Shown here in pieces: positions 17,419 to 25,203 of a stretch of DNA of 43,451 bases. Numbering within the stretch: position 1 is the first letter of the stretch; each line of letters starts with the position of its first letter. Under the pieces are notes generated by a model. That model worked only from the letters and a program-made list of their open reading frames with translations, did not search any database and was not told where the DNA came from. The translations under genes and the position numbers were made by a program. Source of the stretch: an uncultured Bryobacterales bacterium (GTDB lineage Bacteria; Acidobacteriota; Terriglobia; Bryobacterales; Bryobacteraceae); assembly GCA_937959285.1 (NCBI GenBank), contig CALGAR010000131.1, positions 1-43,451 of the forward strand, given 5' to 3'.

Positions 17419-19014
17419 ATGTCCGATCCCGTCATCTTGATTGCGAGCGGAGACTTGCGGCTCTCCGCCAATCGTCAGTGCTGGCCAGCGCAGGAGCGTG
17501 TCGAAGCGGCCGTGATCGCCGCCATTGAAAAAGAAGGGCGGACGGTACGGAGAGGCCACCCGGTCGATAGCGCCAAAGGACACGGGTTCATCGACTCCCA
17601 GCGCTATGGAATGGAAGTCTTCCGGCAGATCCCCGAAGACGCCCCCCTCGTCGTCTGTGAAGCGGTGTGGCAGTACAGCCATCACGTGCTCGCCGGCCTC
17701 ACAACCCACCGCGGCCCCATTCTGACTGTGGCCAACTGGAGCGGACAGTGGCCCGGCCTCGTCGGGATGTTGAACCTCAACGGATCCCTGACAAAGGCTG
17801 GCGTGAAGTACTCGACTCTCTGGAGTGAAGATTTCAAGGACGCGAAGTTTGTAAAGGGCCTGCGCCAATGGCTCAACGGACAGGAGGTGCAGCACGATCT
17901 CAGCCACGTGCGCCCGCTTTCCGATTGCAAGCTGCCGCCCGAGGAAGCGCAGCTGGGCGCCGAACTGGCGCGGGAGCTGCGCCGGAACAAGGCCATCATG
18001 GGCGTCTTCGACGAAGGATGCATGGGCATGTACAACGCCATCATCCCGGACGAACTGCTGCACCCAACCGGAGTCTTCAAGGAGCGCTTGAGCCAGTCCG
18101 CCCTTTACGCGGAGATGCTGGCGACTTCCGACGAAGAAGCCAGAGCCGTCAAGAAGTGGCTGGATCAGCGCGGCATGCGGTTTTGCACTGGCACCGACGA
18201 GGAAACCGAGCTGACCGAGAAGCAGATTCTCGAGCAGTGCAAGATGTATATCGCCGCCTTGCGAATCGCGGACGATTTCGGATGCGACACGATCGGCATC
18301 CAGTATCAGCAGGGACTCAAGGATCTCGCCCCAGCCTCGGACCTCGCCGAAGGGCTCTTAAATAACGTGGACCGGCCGCCTGTGACGGCCCGCGACAGCA
18401 ACCGGGTCCTCTACGAGGGCCAGGCGTTGCCTCATTTCAATGAGGTGGACGAGTGCGCGGGACTGGATGCACTCATTACAAACCGTATATGGCGAAAGCT
18501 TGGCTTCGACCCCGAAACGACGTTGCATGACGTACGCTATGGTGAGGTGTACGGCGGCCAGTTCGTCTGGGTTTTCGAAATCTCCGGCGCCGCGCCTCCC
18601 CAGCACTTCATAGGTGGATACGCTGGGGCAGTCAGCGAGCGGCAGCCTCCCATGTACTTCCGCCTGGGAGGCGGTACGGTGAAGGGAATCAGCAAGCCCG
18701 GCGAGATTGTCTGGAGCCGGATCTACGTCGACGGCGGGTTGAAAGCGGATATCGGGCGCGCGAAAGTGGTCGAACTGCCGCTTGAGGAGACAGAGCGGCG
18801 GTGGAAGGCAACGACTCCTCAATGGCCGATCATGCACGCGGTCACGTACGGGGTAGGAAGGGACCAGCTGATGGCGAAGCACAAGTCCAACCACATCCAG
18901 GTGGCCTACGCTCCGGATGCGGCGGGCGCCAATCGCGCACTGGCTGTCAAGGCATCCATGTTCCGCGAGCTCGGCATCGACGTCAACGTTTGCGGTACTG
19001 AAAACGGACTTTAA
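17419..19014 (+). CDS. L-fucose/L-arabinose isomerase-like protein
   Basis: A 531-residue cytoplasmic protein. The N-terminal portion contains VVCEAVWQYSHHVLAGL and GPILTVANWSGQWPGLVGML, which I associate with fucose-isomerase-like proteins. The C-terminal half has an HVMG-like beta region (GGYAGAVSERQPPMYFRLGG) and ends with HKSNHIQVAYAPD, a plausible metal- or sugar-binding tail. Such enzymes interconvert aldoses and ketoses, but I cannot align the metal ligands with certainty, so the exact sugar and even the isomerase activity are inferred. It starts 23 bp before a cytoplasmic Gfo/Idh/MocA oxidoreductase and diverges from an exported one, which supports a role in sugar or sugar-acid catabolism. 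Confidence 0.75.
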   Translation: MSDPVILIASGDLRLSANRQCWPAQERVEAAVIAAIEKEGRTVRRGHPVDSAKGHGFIDSQRYGMEVFRQIPEDAPLVVCEAVWQYSHHVLAGLTTHRGPILTVANWSGQWPGLVGMLNLNGSLTKAGVKYSTLWSEDFKDAKFVKGLRQWLNGQEVQHDLSHVRPLSDCKLPPEEAQLGAELARELRRNKAIMGVFDEGCMGMYNAIIPDELLHPTGVFKERLSQSALYAEMLATSDEEARAVKKWLDQRGMRFCTGTDEETELTEKQILEQCKMYIAALRIADDFGCDTIGIQYQQGLKDLAPASDLAEGLLNNVDRPPVTARDSNRVLYEGQALPHFNEVDECAGLDALITNRIWRKLGFDPETTLHDVRYGEVYGGQFVWVFEISGAAPPQHFIGGYAGAVSERQPPMYFRLGGGTVKGISKPGEIVWSRIYVDGGLKADIGRAKVVELPLEETERRWKATTPQWPIMHAVTYGVGRDQLMAKHKSNHIQVAYAPDAAGANRALAVKASMFRELGIDVNVCGTENGL

Positions 19015-19022
19015 ACGGACTT

Positions 19023-19030
19023 AAAGGAGA
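19023..19030 (+). promoter_or_regulatory. Ribosome-binding site deciding a TTG start
   Basis: AAAGGAGA lies 7 bases before TTG at 19038. No ATG or GTG at a suitable distance would preserve the Rossmann motif that follows directly (RVGIIGTGA), so TTG is taken as the start of the next gene. Confidence 0.75.
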
Positions 19031-19037
19031 GTCTCAA

Positions 19038-20081
19038 TTGCGAGTTGGAATCATTGGTACGGGCGCAATTTCTCATAAACACGCGCAGGCATATAAGAAC
19101 ATCGGCTATGAAGTAACGGTCTGCACCGACATCAACGAAGAGTCCGGGCGGAAGTTCGCAGACCAATATGGCTGCGAATTTGTGAAGACCTACGAGGAAG
19201 TGTGCCGGCATCCGAAGGTCGACTTTGTCGACGTCTGCACATTCCCGGATTTCCGTCTGCAGCCCCTCGAAATCTGCGCGGAAACGAAGAAGCACATTCA
19301 GGTCCAGAAGCCGATCTCGACGAATCTTGAGACGGCTCGCAAGATGATCGAGACGGCGAAGCAGGCCGGGATCATTCTGGGGGTTGTCAGCCAGCACCGC
19401 TTCGACGATTCGAGCCAGTTCCTGTACAAGGCGATTCGGGATGGCCGTCTCGGAAAGATTATCCAGGCCGACGCGTATGTGAAATGGCACCGCACCGCGG
19501 CCTACTATTCGCGGCCGATCAAAGGAAGCTGGGCAGTAGAGGGCGGCGGCGCACTCATCAACCAGGGAATCCATCAGGTCGATATTCTGCTCTGGCTGAT
19601 CGGCGGAGTCCGGGAACTCTTCGGCTACTGGCAGCTCGGCGCGCTGCACAAGATTGAATCCGAAGATGTCGTGAATGCCATCTTGAAGTACGAGAACGGG
19701 GCGACGGGCGTCATTCAGGCTTCTACTGCGTTCTGGCCCGGGTACACCGAGCGGTTGGAAATTCACGGAACGAAGGGCACCGCGATTATCTCGGGTGACA
19801 AGCTCACAACGTGGGACGTGGAGAACGATTCCGGCGAACCGGCTCCTGTCGAGAAGGACGTTGCCTCGGGTGCTTCCGATCCGATGGCAATCTCCCTTAC
19901 GCCATTTGAGAGGCAATTTCTCGATTTCGGCGAGGCGATTGAGAAGGGACGCAAGCCGCTGATCTCGGGCGAGGACGGATACCGCGCGCTCGAGCTGGTG
20001 CTTTCGGTCTATCAGTCGTGCAAGTCGGGAGAAAAGGTCACTCTAGGGGCTGCAGCAGCCGGGCAGGGTAGGACCGTTTGA
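19038..20081 (+). CDS. Gfo/Idh/MocA-family oxidoreductase (cytoplasmic)
   Basis: A 347-residue NAD(P)-dependent dehydrogenase of the glucose-fructose oxidoreductase/inositol dehydrogenase family. The nucleotide-binding motif GIIGTGAISHKHAQAY is at the very N-terminus, with no signal peptide. The lysine motif is VQKPIS (Lys91-Pro92), and the C-terminal domain has GGGALINQGIHQVDIL, the expected active-site histidine region. The TTG start is supported by AAAGGAGA upstream. It follows the isomerase-like gene by 23 bp and probably shares its transcript, acting on the same sugar pool. The next gene, thrB, begins 5 bp later, so an amino-acid gene is attached to a sugar operon. Confidence 0.88.
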   Translation: MRVGIIGTGAISHKHAQAYKNIGYEVTVCTDINEESGRKFADQYGCEFVKTYEEVCRHPKVDFVDVCTFPDFRLQPLEICAETKKHIQVQKPISTNLETARKMIETAKQAGIILGVVSQHRFDDSSQFLYKAIRDGRLGKIIQADAYVKWHRTAAYYSRPIKGSWAVEGGGALINQGIHQVDILLWLIGGVRELFGYWQLGALHKIESEDVVNAILKYENGATGVIQASTAFWPGYTERLEIHGTKGTAIISGDKLTTWDVENDSGEPAPVEKDVASGASDPMAISLTPFERQFLDFGEAIEKGRKPLISGEDGYRALELVLSVYQSCKSGEKVTLGAAAAGQGRTV

Positions 20082-20085
20082 CCGA

Positions 20086-21018
20086 ATGCCAGGCTGGATG
20101 AAAGTTCGTGTCCCGGCCTCCAGCGCCAATCTGGGGCCGGGGTTCGATGCGCTCGGGCTCGCGCTGGCGATCTACCTCGAATGCCGTTTCCGGCGGTCCG
20201 ATGAACTCGTCATCCGTGTCTCGGGACGCGACGCGGAACTGATCCCGGAAACTGCGGACAACCTGATCTGGCAGACAGCGCTCGCCGTTGCCCGTGACCT
20301 GGGTGAGACGCTCCCGCTGGTAGAGCTCGAAATCGACAACGGGATCCCGCTTGGAAAAGGCCTGGGCTCGAGCGCGGCAGCCCTGACTGCCGGCGTGGTG
20401 ATCGCCGACCATTTGCTGGGGTTGGGCTGGAAACCCCTTCGCATTCTCGACGAAGCGGCGCGCCTTGAGGGCCATCCGGATAACGTGGCCGCCTGCGTTC
20501 TGGGCTCAATCGTCGCAAGCGCGATTGATTCCGGAGGCGTGGCGCGCGCGGTGCGCCTGGAACTGCCCGACCGGTATGACGTGGCCGTCGTCGTGCCGGA
20601 CTTCGTTCTTCCTACATCGAAGGCGCGGGAGGCGCTCCCAGCCAGCTATCCCCGTGAGGATGTCGTTTTCAATGTCCAGCGGGCTGCGTTGTTGATTGCA
20701 GCTCTCGCGACCGGCACGACCAGTGCTTTTCCCGCGGCTCTCGAAGACCGGCTGCATCAACCCTATAGGGAGCGTTTGGTCCCAGGGCTGGAGGAGATCC
20801 TGAAGCTCCGGGCGCCCGGACTTCTCGGATGCGCCCTTAGCGGCGCTGGACCTTCGGTCCTCGTGTTCTATGAGAAAGGGCATGAGCATGTTTGCGAGCT
20901 GGTGCGGCAGATCTTTGCTCTGCACGGGCGTGAGTCCGAAGTTCTGCGCTCTCAGATCGCCAGCCGCGGCTACCAGCTAACGGAATGCTATGGCAAGAGC
21001 GAAATCAGAACTGTTTGA
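20086..21018 (+). CDS. thrB: Homoserine kinase
   Basis: A 310-residue GHMP-family kinase that phosphorylates L-homoserine with ATP for threonine biosynthesis. It shows VPASSANLGPGFDALGLAL near the N-terminus, the phosphate-binding loop GKGLGSSAAAL (90-100), and a C-terminal GCALSGAGPSVLVF glycine-rich motif. Length and motif order are normal. ATG at 20086 is used; ATG at 20098 would begin directly at MKVRVPASS and is equally possible. It follows the oxidoreductase by 5 bp. Homoserine dehydrogenase and threonine synthase genes are not in the window. Confidence 0.93.
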   Translation: MPGWMKVRVPASSANLGPGFDALGLALAIYLECRFRRSDELVIRVSGRDAELIPETADNLIWQTALAVARDLGETLPLVELEIDNGIPLGKGLGSSAAALTAGVVIADHLLGLGWKPLRILDEAARLEGHPDNVAACVLGSIVASAIDSGGVARAVRLELPDRYDVAVVVPDFVLPTSKAREALPASYPREDVVFNVQRAALLIAALATGTTSAFPAALEDRLHQPYRERLVPGLEEILKLRAPGLLGCALSGAGPSVLVFYEKGHEHVCELVRQIFALHGRESEVLRSQIASRGYQLTECYGKSEIRTV

Positions 21019-21301
21019 AGTAACATGCCCGTGCTGTGAAGCGACGCTGAAGATCGATGCGGCGACGCGGGCTGTGATTAGCCACAGAGAGAAGGAAAAG
21101 CCGAAGCCCTTCGAGGACTTCTCGGAAGCCCTGGAACGGCTGAAAGGCGAGGCGGCAAGGCGCGAGGAGGCATTTCGGAAGTCAATGGAAGCAGAGAAGG
21201 CACAGGCACAGGTCCTGTCGAAGAAATTCGACGAACTGTTGCGCCAGGCGCGCGAGAATCCTGATGCCGGTCCTCGGAAAAAGGATATTGACCTTGACTA
21301 A
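20990..21301 (+). CDS. Small CxxC protein with coiled-coil tail
   Basis: A 103-residue protein of unknown function. FEVTCPCCEATLKID near the N-terminus could be half of a zinc ribbon (only one CPCC pair is visible), and the rest is strongly charged and helical (KPFEDFSEALERLKGEAARR), likely a coiled coil. It overlaps the end of thrB by 29 bp in another frame, so its translation may be coupled. Codon use fits the neighbours and it ends just before a hairpin, which supports a real gene. Confidence 0.65.
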   Translation: MARAKSELFEVTCPCCEATLKIDAATRAVISHREKEKPKPFEDFSEALERLKGEAARREEAFRKSMEAEKAQAQVLSKKFDELLRQARENPDAGPRKKDIDLD

Positions 21302-21313
21302 CGGAGCAACGCT

Positions 21314-21338
21314 GCCCCCGGGAGGGAGCACCGGGGGC
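21314..21338. terminator. Hairpin between convergent genes
   Basis: GCCCCCGG (21314-21321) pairs perfectly with CCGGGGGC (21331-21338) around a 9-base loop. It sits 12 bp after the small CxxC gene and 5 bp beyond the bactofilin stop, so it could act in both directions. There is no T-run. Confidence 0.55.
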
Positions 21339-21343
21339 GATGC

Positions 21344-21850
21344 TCAGCTGGCAACCGGGGTGTTTACGACTTTCGGCTCGTTCGCTTTTTGTGCATTTGC
21401 GGATGTAGGCCGAATGATGTCAATGCTTCCCTTAAAGTAGGCGCCGTCTTCGATCACGATTCCTGCAACCTGAATGTCTCCTACCAAAGTTCCGTCGTTC
21501 TTGATCGTGATCTTGTCCTTGGCTTCAATGTCCCCCTCCACGGAGCCCTGAATCAATACCTCGCGAGCCACAATCTGGGCTTTTACTTTTCCGCGAGGAC
21601 CTACAGCCAGCCGGTTGCCTTCAAGCTGTAAGGTTCCCTCCACAGTGCCATTGATGAAGAGGTCCTCCTTAGCGACGATGTCACCTCGTATGACGACTGT
21701 GGGTCCAATAACGGCCGCATTGCTCGGGGAAGCCGGCATCGAGTAGGTTGGCGTCGCTGGTGCGGCGGCGGGTCTCACAGGCTCCGGCTCGCGGTGAGTC
21801 TGGGCCGGCTGACGTTGTTGGGTTCGATCTTCGTCTCGTCTATTCCACAT
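21344..21850 (-). CDS. Bactofilin (polymer-forming cytoskeletal protein)
   Basis: A 168-residue protein with a Pro- and Ala-rich disordered N-terminal arm, a central right-handed beta-helix, and a short tail. The core shows the repeated beta-turn pattern of bactofilins: VIRGDIVAKEDLFINGTVEG, then GPRGKVKAQIVAREVLIQGS, then DGTLVGDIQVAGIVIEDGAY. Bactofilins self-assemble into nucleotide-free filaments that organise the envelope or polar structures. It lies alone on the minus strand, divergent from a TPR gene. Confidence 0.92.
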   Translation of the reverse strand: MWNRRDEDRTQQRQPAQTHREPEPVRPAAAPATPTYSMPASPSNAAVIGPTVVIRGDIVAKEDLFINGTVEGTLQLEGNRLAVGPRGKVKAQIVAREVLIQGSVEGDIEAKDKITIKNDGTLVGDIQVAGIVIEDGAYFKGSIDIIRPTSANAQKANEPKVVNTPVAS

Positions 21851-22108
21851 GATTTAGGGTCTCCTCGCTTTCAGTTAAACCTTGGCTTGAACTCGGAGCA
21901 CAAACAGGGCAGGAACAGCCAGGAATTGTGCGGTCTGGTGCAAAACGGCAGCACCATTGTTATTGTAGGAAACCCAGGGCGCGGATCGAAACATAGCCGC
22001 TACAGATTTAACTTAAAAAACATAAGCTGCGAAAATGTTTTTCCTCGCTTGCGCGCAGCTCACCGGTTCCGAACGACCGGATTTGTGGCAACCTGGACTT
22101 TTTGGGCA

Positions 22109-22546
22109 ATGAACGAAGCGGACAAGCACTATAGGGCAGGGATCGTGTTTGCAATGCAGGGGCGATATCAGGAGGCCTTCGAAGCCTTGGAGGCGGCCGT
22201 TCAGATCAACCCCAGCCATGTGGAGGCATGCAAGGAGCTTGCGCGCCTGTCTCTTCAGGCCAATGAGAAGAGAGCGTTCGCAAACTGGTGCCACGAGGCC
22301 ATCCGCATCGATGCGCAAGACCCTGAACCGCATCTGATGCTGGCAGAGGAACTCGCAAATACGGGACGTTGGGGTGAGGCGCTGGACGAAGTCACTCTGG
22401 CGCTGCAGCTTCGCCCGCTTGCCGACGAGGACGCCAGGAAAGCACGAACGATTGAAGCCATGGCCCTGGAACGCGTCTCCAGGGATTTCACGCCGAAGCT
22501 TCGAGTTCGGCAAGCCTGGCGTTCAGGTGTTCCAGAGCGAGCTTAA
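22109..22546 (+). CDS. Tetratricopeptide-repeat protein
   Basis: A 145-residue soluble protein made of about three helical hairpin repeats: HYRAGIVFAMQGRYQEAFEA, then an EACKELARLSLQ repeat, then PHLMLAEELANTGRWGEALD. These are typical TPR units for protein-protein contacts. The start is uncertain: ATG at 22109 gives a clean first repeat, and GTG at 22085 is in the same frame. The 3' end overlaps the convergent small coiled-coil gene by 59 bp. Confidence 0.75.
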   Translation: MNEADKHYRAGIVFAMQGRYQEAFEALEAAVQINPSHVEACKELARLSLQANEKRAFANWCHEAIRIDAQDPEPHLMLAEELANTGRWGEALDEVTLALQLRPLADEDARKARTIEAMALERVSRDFTPKLRVRQAWRSGVPERA

Positions 22547-22733
22547 GCAGGTCCTTATGCCGCTCGCTTCGGGCGGCTTCCAGTTCTCTCATCACGCGGG
22601 TCCGTTCAAGCAGAAGGCTCTCTTTCTTTTGCCTTAGCGCCCTCTCCTCCGGCGTCAGACGCTCTTCTTGCGACACCGTCTCCGCAGAGAGCATCTGCTC
22701 CTCGACGGACTTGCTCTCCCAGCCTCTCGCCAC
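22488..22733 (-). CDS. Small charged coiled-coil protein
   Basis: An 81-residue protein starting MARGWESKSVEEQM and continuing as a long amphipathic helix with heptad-like Leu spacing. I recall this N-terminal WESKSVEEQ pattern in short acidobacterial proteins, but the function is unknown. It lies 39 bp downstream of the enoyl-CoA hydratase gene on the same strand and its end overlaps the convergent TPR gene. Confidence 0.6.
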   Translation of the reverse strand: MARGWESKSVEEQMLSAETVSQEERLTPEERALRQKKESLLLERTRVMRELEAARSERHKDLLKLALEHLNARLAELEASA

Positions 22734-22772
22734 ACTTACATTATCGGCTTAAACGGTAACCAGCAGCCAGAG

Positions 22773-23537
22773 CTAACCAAGAGAAGGCCACTTCGGCGGC
22801 CGCTTTTCCCTGAACGCCTGCACGCCCTCCTTGAAATCGGCAGAAGCGAACGTCTCGTTGCGAAGCTCGGCGCCAAGTTTTCCCGCCGACGGCCAGTCGA
22901 GCGTACGGCTCAGATTGACGAAGTCGAGACCACGCCGGATGGCCTCAGGACTCGCCTGAGAGAGCCGGACGGCGATGTCGGTGGCCCGGTCGTCGACCTC
23001 AATGGCCGGCGCGATTTCGTGGATAAGCCCCCATTGCAAGGCTTCCTGAGCGGAGAAGATGCGTCCGGTGAGGCTGAGGGCCAGAGTCCTCCGTTCACCG
23101 ATTGCAGCCGTCAGCGCACGGTGAATCAGGAACGGCCACATCGCGAGGCGAATCTCAGTGAGGCCGAAACTGGCTCCCTGAGCCGCAACGGCGATGTGAG
23201 CGTTAGCGACCAGCCCGACCCCGCCGCCAAGCGCAGGTCCCTGAACCGCGGCGACTAAAGGTATGCGCAGTCTCGAACCGATCGTAAACAGCGGTTCGTG
23301 AATCGCTGTCTGATCGGGAGCATTCGAGGCTAGGGCCTCGTCGAGATCCATGCCCGCGCAGAAGACTGGACCGGCAGCGTCCAGCAAAATGCATCCAATT
23401 TGGGGATCCTGTTCGGCCTCCTCGATGCGGGCGACCAGATCCCGGCAAAGATCCGCGCTTAGAGCATTGCGCTTATCCGGGCGGTTCAGAGTCAGTCTGA
23501 GGACGCGATCCTCCCGGTTCACCAACAGGCTGCTCAT
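22773..23537 (-). CDS. Enoyl-CoA hydratase/isomerase family protein
   Basis: A 254-residue crotonase-fold protein. The CoA-binding and oxyanion-hole motifs are FCAGMDLDEA (59-68) and GPALGGGVGLVANAH (100-114). Glu129 in FGLTEIRLA fits one catalytic glutamate; the second one found in true hydratases appears absent (TLALSLTG region), so the precise reaction is open. Its start overlaps the upstream gene by 4 bp. In this operon the closest functional analogue is the hydratase step of acyclic-terpene or leucine-type degradation (AtuE/LiuC), by context only. Confidence 0.88.
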   Translation of the reverse strand: MSSLLVNREDRVLRLTLNRPDKRNALSADLCRDLVARIEEAEQDPQIGCILLDAAGPVFCAGMDLDEALASNAPDQTAIHEPLFTIGSRLRIPLVAAVQGPALGGGVGLVANAHIAVAAQGASFGLTEIRLAMWPFLIHRALTAAIGERRTLALSLTGRIFSAQEALQWGLIHEIAPAIEVDDRATDIAVRLSQASPEAIRRGLDFVNLSRTLDWPSAGKLGAELRNETFASADFKEGVQAFREKRPPKWPSLG

Positions 23538-23872
23538 TCGGTCCTCGCCAGCTCATGCTCGTCGATTTCGATCTCCATTCGCAGCAAGGCTGCGCCAAGC
23601 GTTTTTCCTTGCGCGTCCAAACGGAGCGACAGCGTCCCGCCTCCGCCAAGAGCTTCGTAGAGGACAAAGTTCAGTGCCCCCAAGTTAGGCAGTTCGTAGC
23701 GGACGACCTCTCCCTTCACCAAATCGCCGAAGAACTGTTTCACCCGCTCCGCGGTCACTTCGCGCAGAAGGGTAGGGTAGTGGAACCCCTTGTAGGCGAT
23801 GACGCCGATATTCGCGGTGTCGCCCTTGTCGCCGGATCTGGCGTGCGCAATCTCTCCTAGCCGGATCTTCAT
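23534..23872 (-). CDS. AtuA C-terminal-like small protein
   Basis: A 112-residue protein beginning MKIRLGEIAHARSGDKGDTA. This HARSGDKG motif is the hallmark of the C-terminal ferredoxin-like domain of AtuA-type proteins, here encoded as a separate gene directly after the AtuA-like gene. The ATG at 23872 overlaps the upstream stop by 4 bp, which decides against the longer frame beginning at 23926. The two products probably form one functional unit that in other bacteria is a single chain. Confidence 0.82.
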   Translation of the reverse strand: MKIRLGEIAHARSGDKGDTANIGVIAYKGFHYPTLLREVTAERVKQFFGDLVKGEVVRYELPNLGALNFVLYEALGGGGTLSLRLDAQGKTLGAALLRMEIEIDEHELARTE

Positions 23873-25203
23873 TCGATGACCTCCACACGCGTCTGCACTT
23901 CGTGCCTCGGAACTAACGCTGGCCAAAAGGCGACAACCTCGCGTACCGGGGGTCTGCCCTCGCCATAACCTGTAGCCGTAGGCGGACCGCTAAGCACGAG
24001 CGGGACGAGCTCGCGTGTAAACCGTTCGACCGCCTTTCGATCCCGGCCCCGCACACCGATTCTCAATTGCACTTCGGGCGGGTCCTCCACCGGAGTCGCC
24101 ACCGGCCCGTGGCACGCGTTGACTCCAAGGAACTCTGTGTGGATCTCATCGAATGTGAGGCCGAGCTGCTCGAGCCTCTCCCGCACGATCCGGTCTGCCG
24201 CCTTCGCTTTCGCCAAGGCGTCGGGCCAGCTATAGACCAGCGTCCCGATCGCCTTCCATCCCCAGGAGTAGCTGATGGAGACCTTTAACGTATCCGTGGG
24301 AGGCCCGCCCCGGATTCCCGAGAGGCGAACGCGGTCGGGTCCGACGTCCTCGAGTTTGATGGAGGTGAAGTCGGCGGAGCAGTCAGCCGTAAGATACCGC
24401 TTCGGATCGCCGATTTCGTAGAGCAGCTGCTCCTTCACGATGTCGCTGTTGATGCGCCCTCCGGTGCCGCGATGTTTGGTAATGAAGAACGTACCGTCGG
24501 GCTCGGCATCAATGATGGGATAGCCGATGTTGGCCAGATCCGGGATCGTCTGCCAGTCCACCTGGCAGTTGCCTCCCGTGCATTGCGCTCCACACTCTAC
24601 GATATGGCCGGCGATCGTGCCCGCGGCAAGCTTATCGAATTCGTCCGCCTTCCATCCGAAGCGATGAATCATCGGGGCGAGGGCGAGCGCTGAGTCCGTC
24701 ACACGGCCGGTGACGATGACGTTGGCTCCCGTAGCCAGCGCGTCGACCAGCGGGAAGGCGCCGATGTACACGTTGGCGCTGGATATTTTCCCAAGGATCG
24801 TCTCCAGGGGCTTGCCCGTATCGAGATTCCTGAGGTCGTAGCCCTTGGCAAGCAGATCGTCGATCCGGCCGTAGATGTCATCGCCGAGCACCACGGCCAC
24901 TTTGAGCTGCGGCGCCAGCCGTTTCACCTCTCTGGCGCAAGCAATCGGATTGACACCGCCGGCATTGGCAATGACGGTGATGTTCCGCTCCAGGAGTGTG
25001 GCGGCAATCCGTCCAATCAGGGGAGGGAAGTCACGGGCATAGCCCAGGTTCGGGTCGTCCTGCTTCTGCTTTTGCAGGATCGACATTGTGACCTCGGCCA
25101 GATAATCCAAAATCAAGTAGTCGATCGGCCCTTGTTCAACAAGCCGTACGGGCGCTTCGAGCCAGTCACCCCAGAAGCCTTGCCCGCTTGCGATACGAAT
25201 CAT
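23869..25203 (-). CDS. AtuA-like protein (acyclic terpene utilisation family, DUF1446)
   Basis: A 444-residue protein starting IRIASGQGFWGDWLEAP and with VIANAGGVNPIACAREVKR (about 96-114), both characteristic of the AtuA/DUF1446 family. AtuA is required for growth on citronellol-type terpenes in Pseudomonas, but its chemistry is not known. GRVTDSALALAPMIHRFGW and the stretch around VECGAQCTGGN are conserved-looking cores. It is flanked by an acyl-CoA carboxyltransferase and a crotonase with 4-bp overlaps, the usual neighbourhood for this family. Confidence 0.88.
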   Translation of the reverse strand: MIRIASGQGFWGDWLEAPVRLVEQGPIDYLILDYLAEVTMSILQKQKQDDPNLGYARDFPPLIGRIAATLLERNITVIANAGGVNPIACAREVKRLAPQLKVAVVLGDDIYGRIDDLLAKGYDLRNLDTGKPLETILGKISSANVYIGAFPLVDALATGANVIVTGRVTDSALALAPMIHRFGWKADEFDKLAAGTIAGHIVECGAQCTGGNCQVDWQTIPDLANIGYPIIDAEPDGTFFITKHRGTGGRINSDIVKEQLLYEIGDPKRYLTADCSADFTSIKLEDVGPDRVRLSGIRGGPPTDTLKVSISYSWGWKAIGTLVYSWPDALAKAKAADRIVRERLEQLGLTFDEIHTEFLGVNACHGPVATPVEDPPEVQLRIGVRGRDRKAVERFTRELVPLVLSGPPTATGYGEGRPPVREVVAFWPALVPRHEVQTRVEVIE

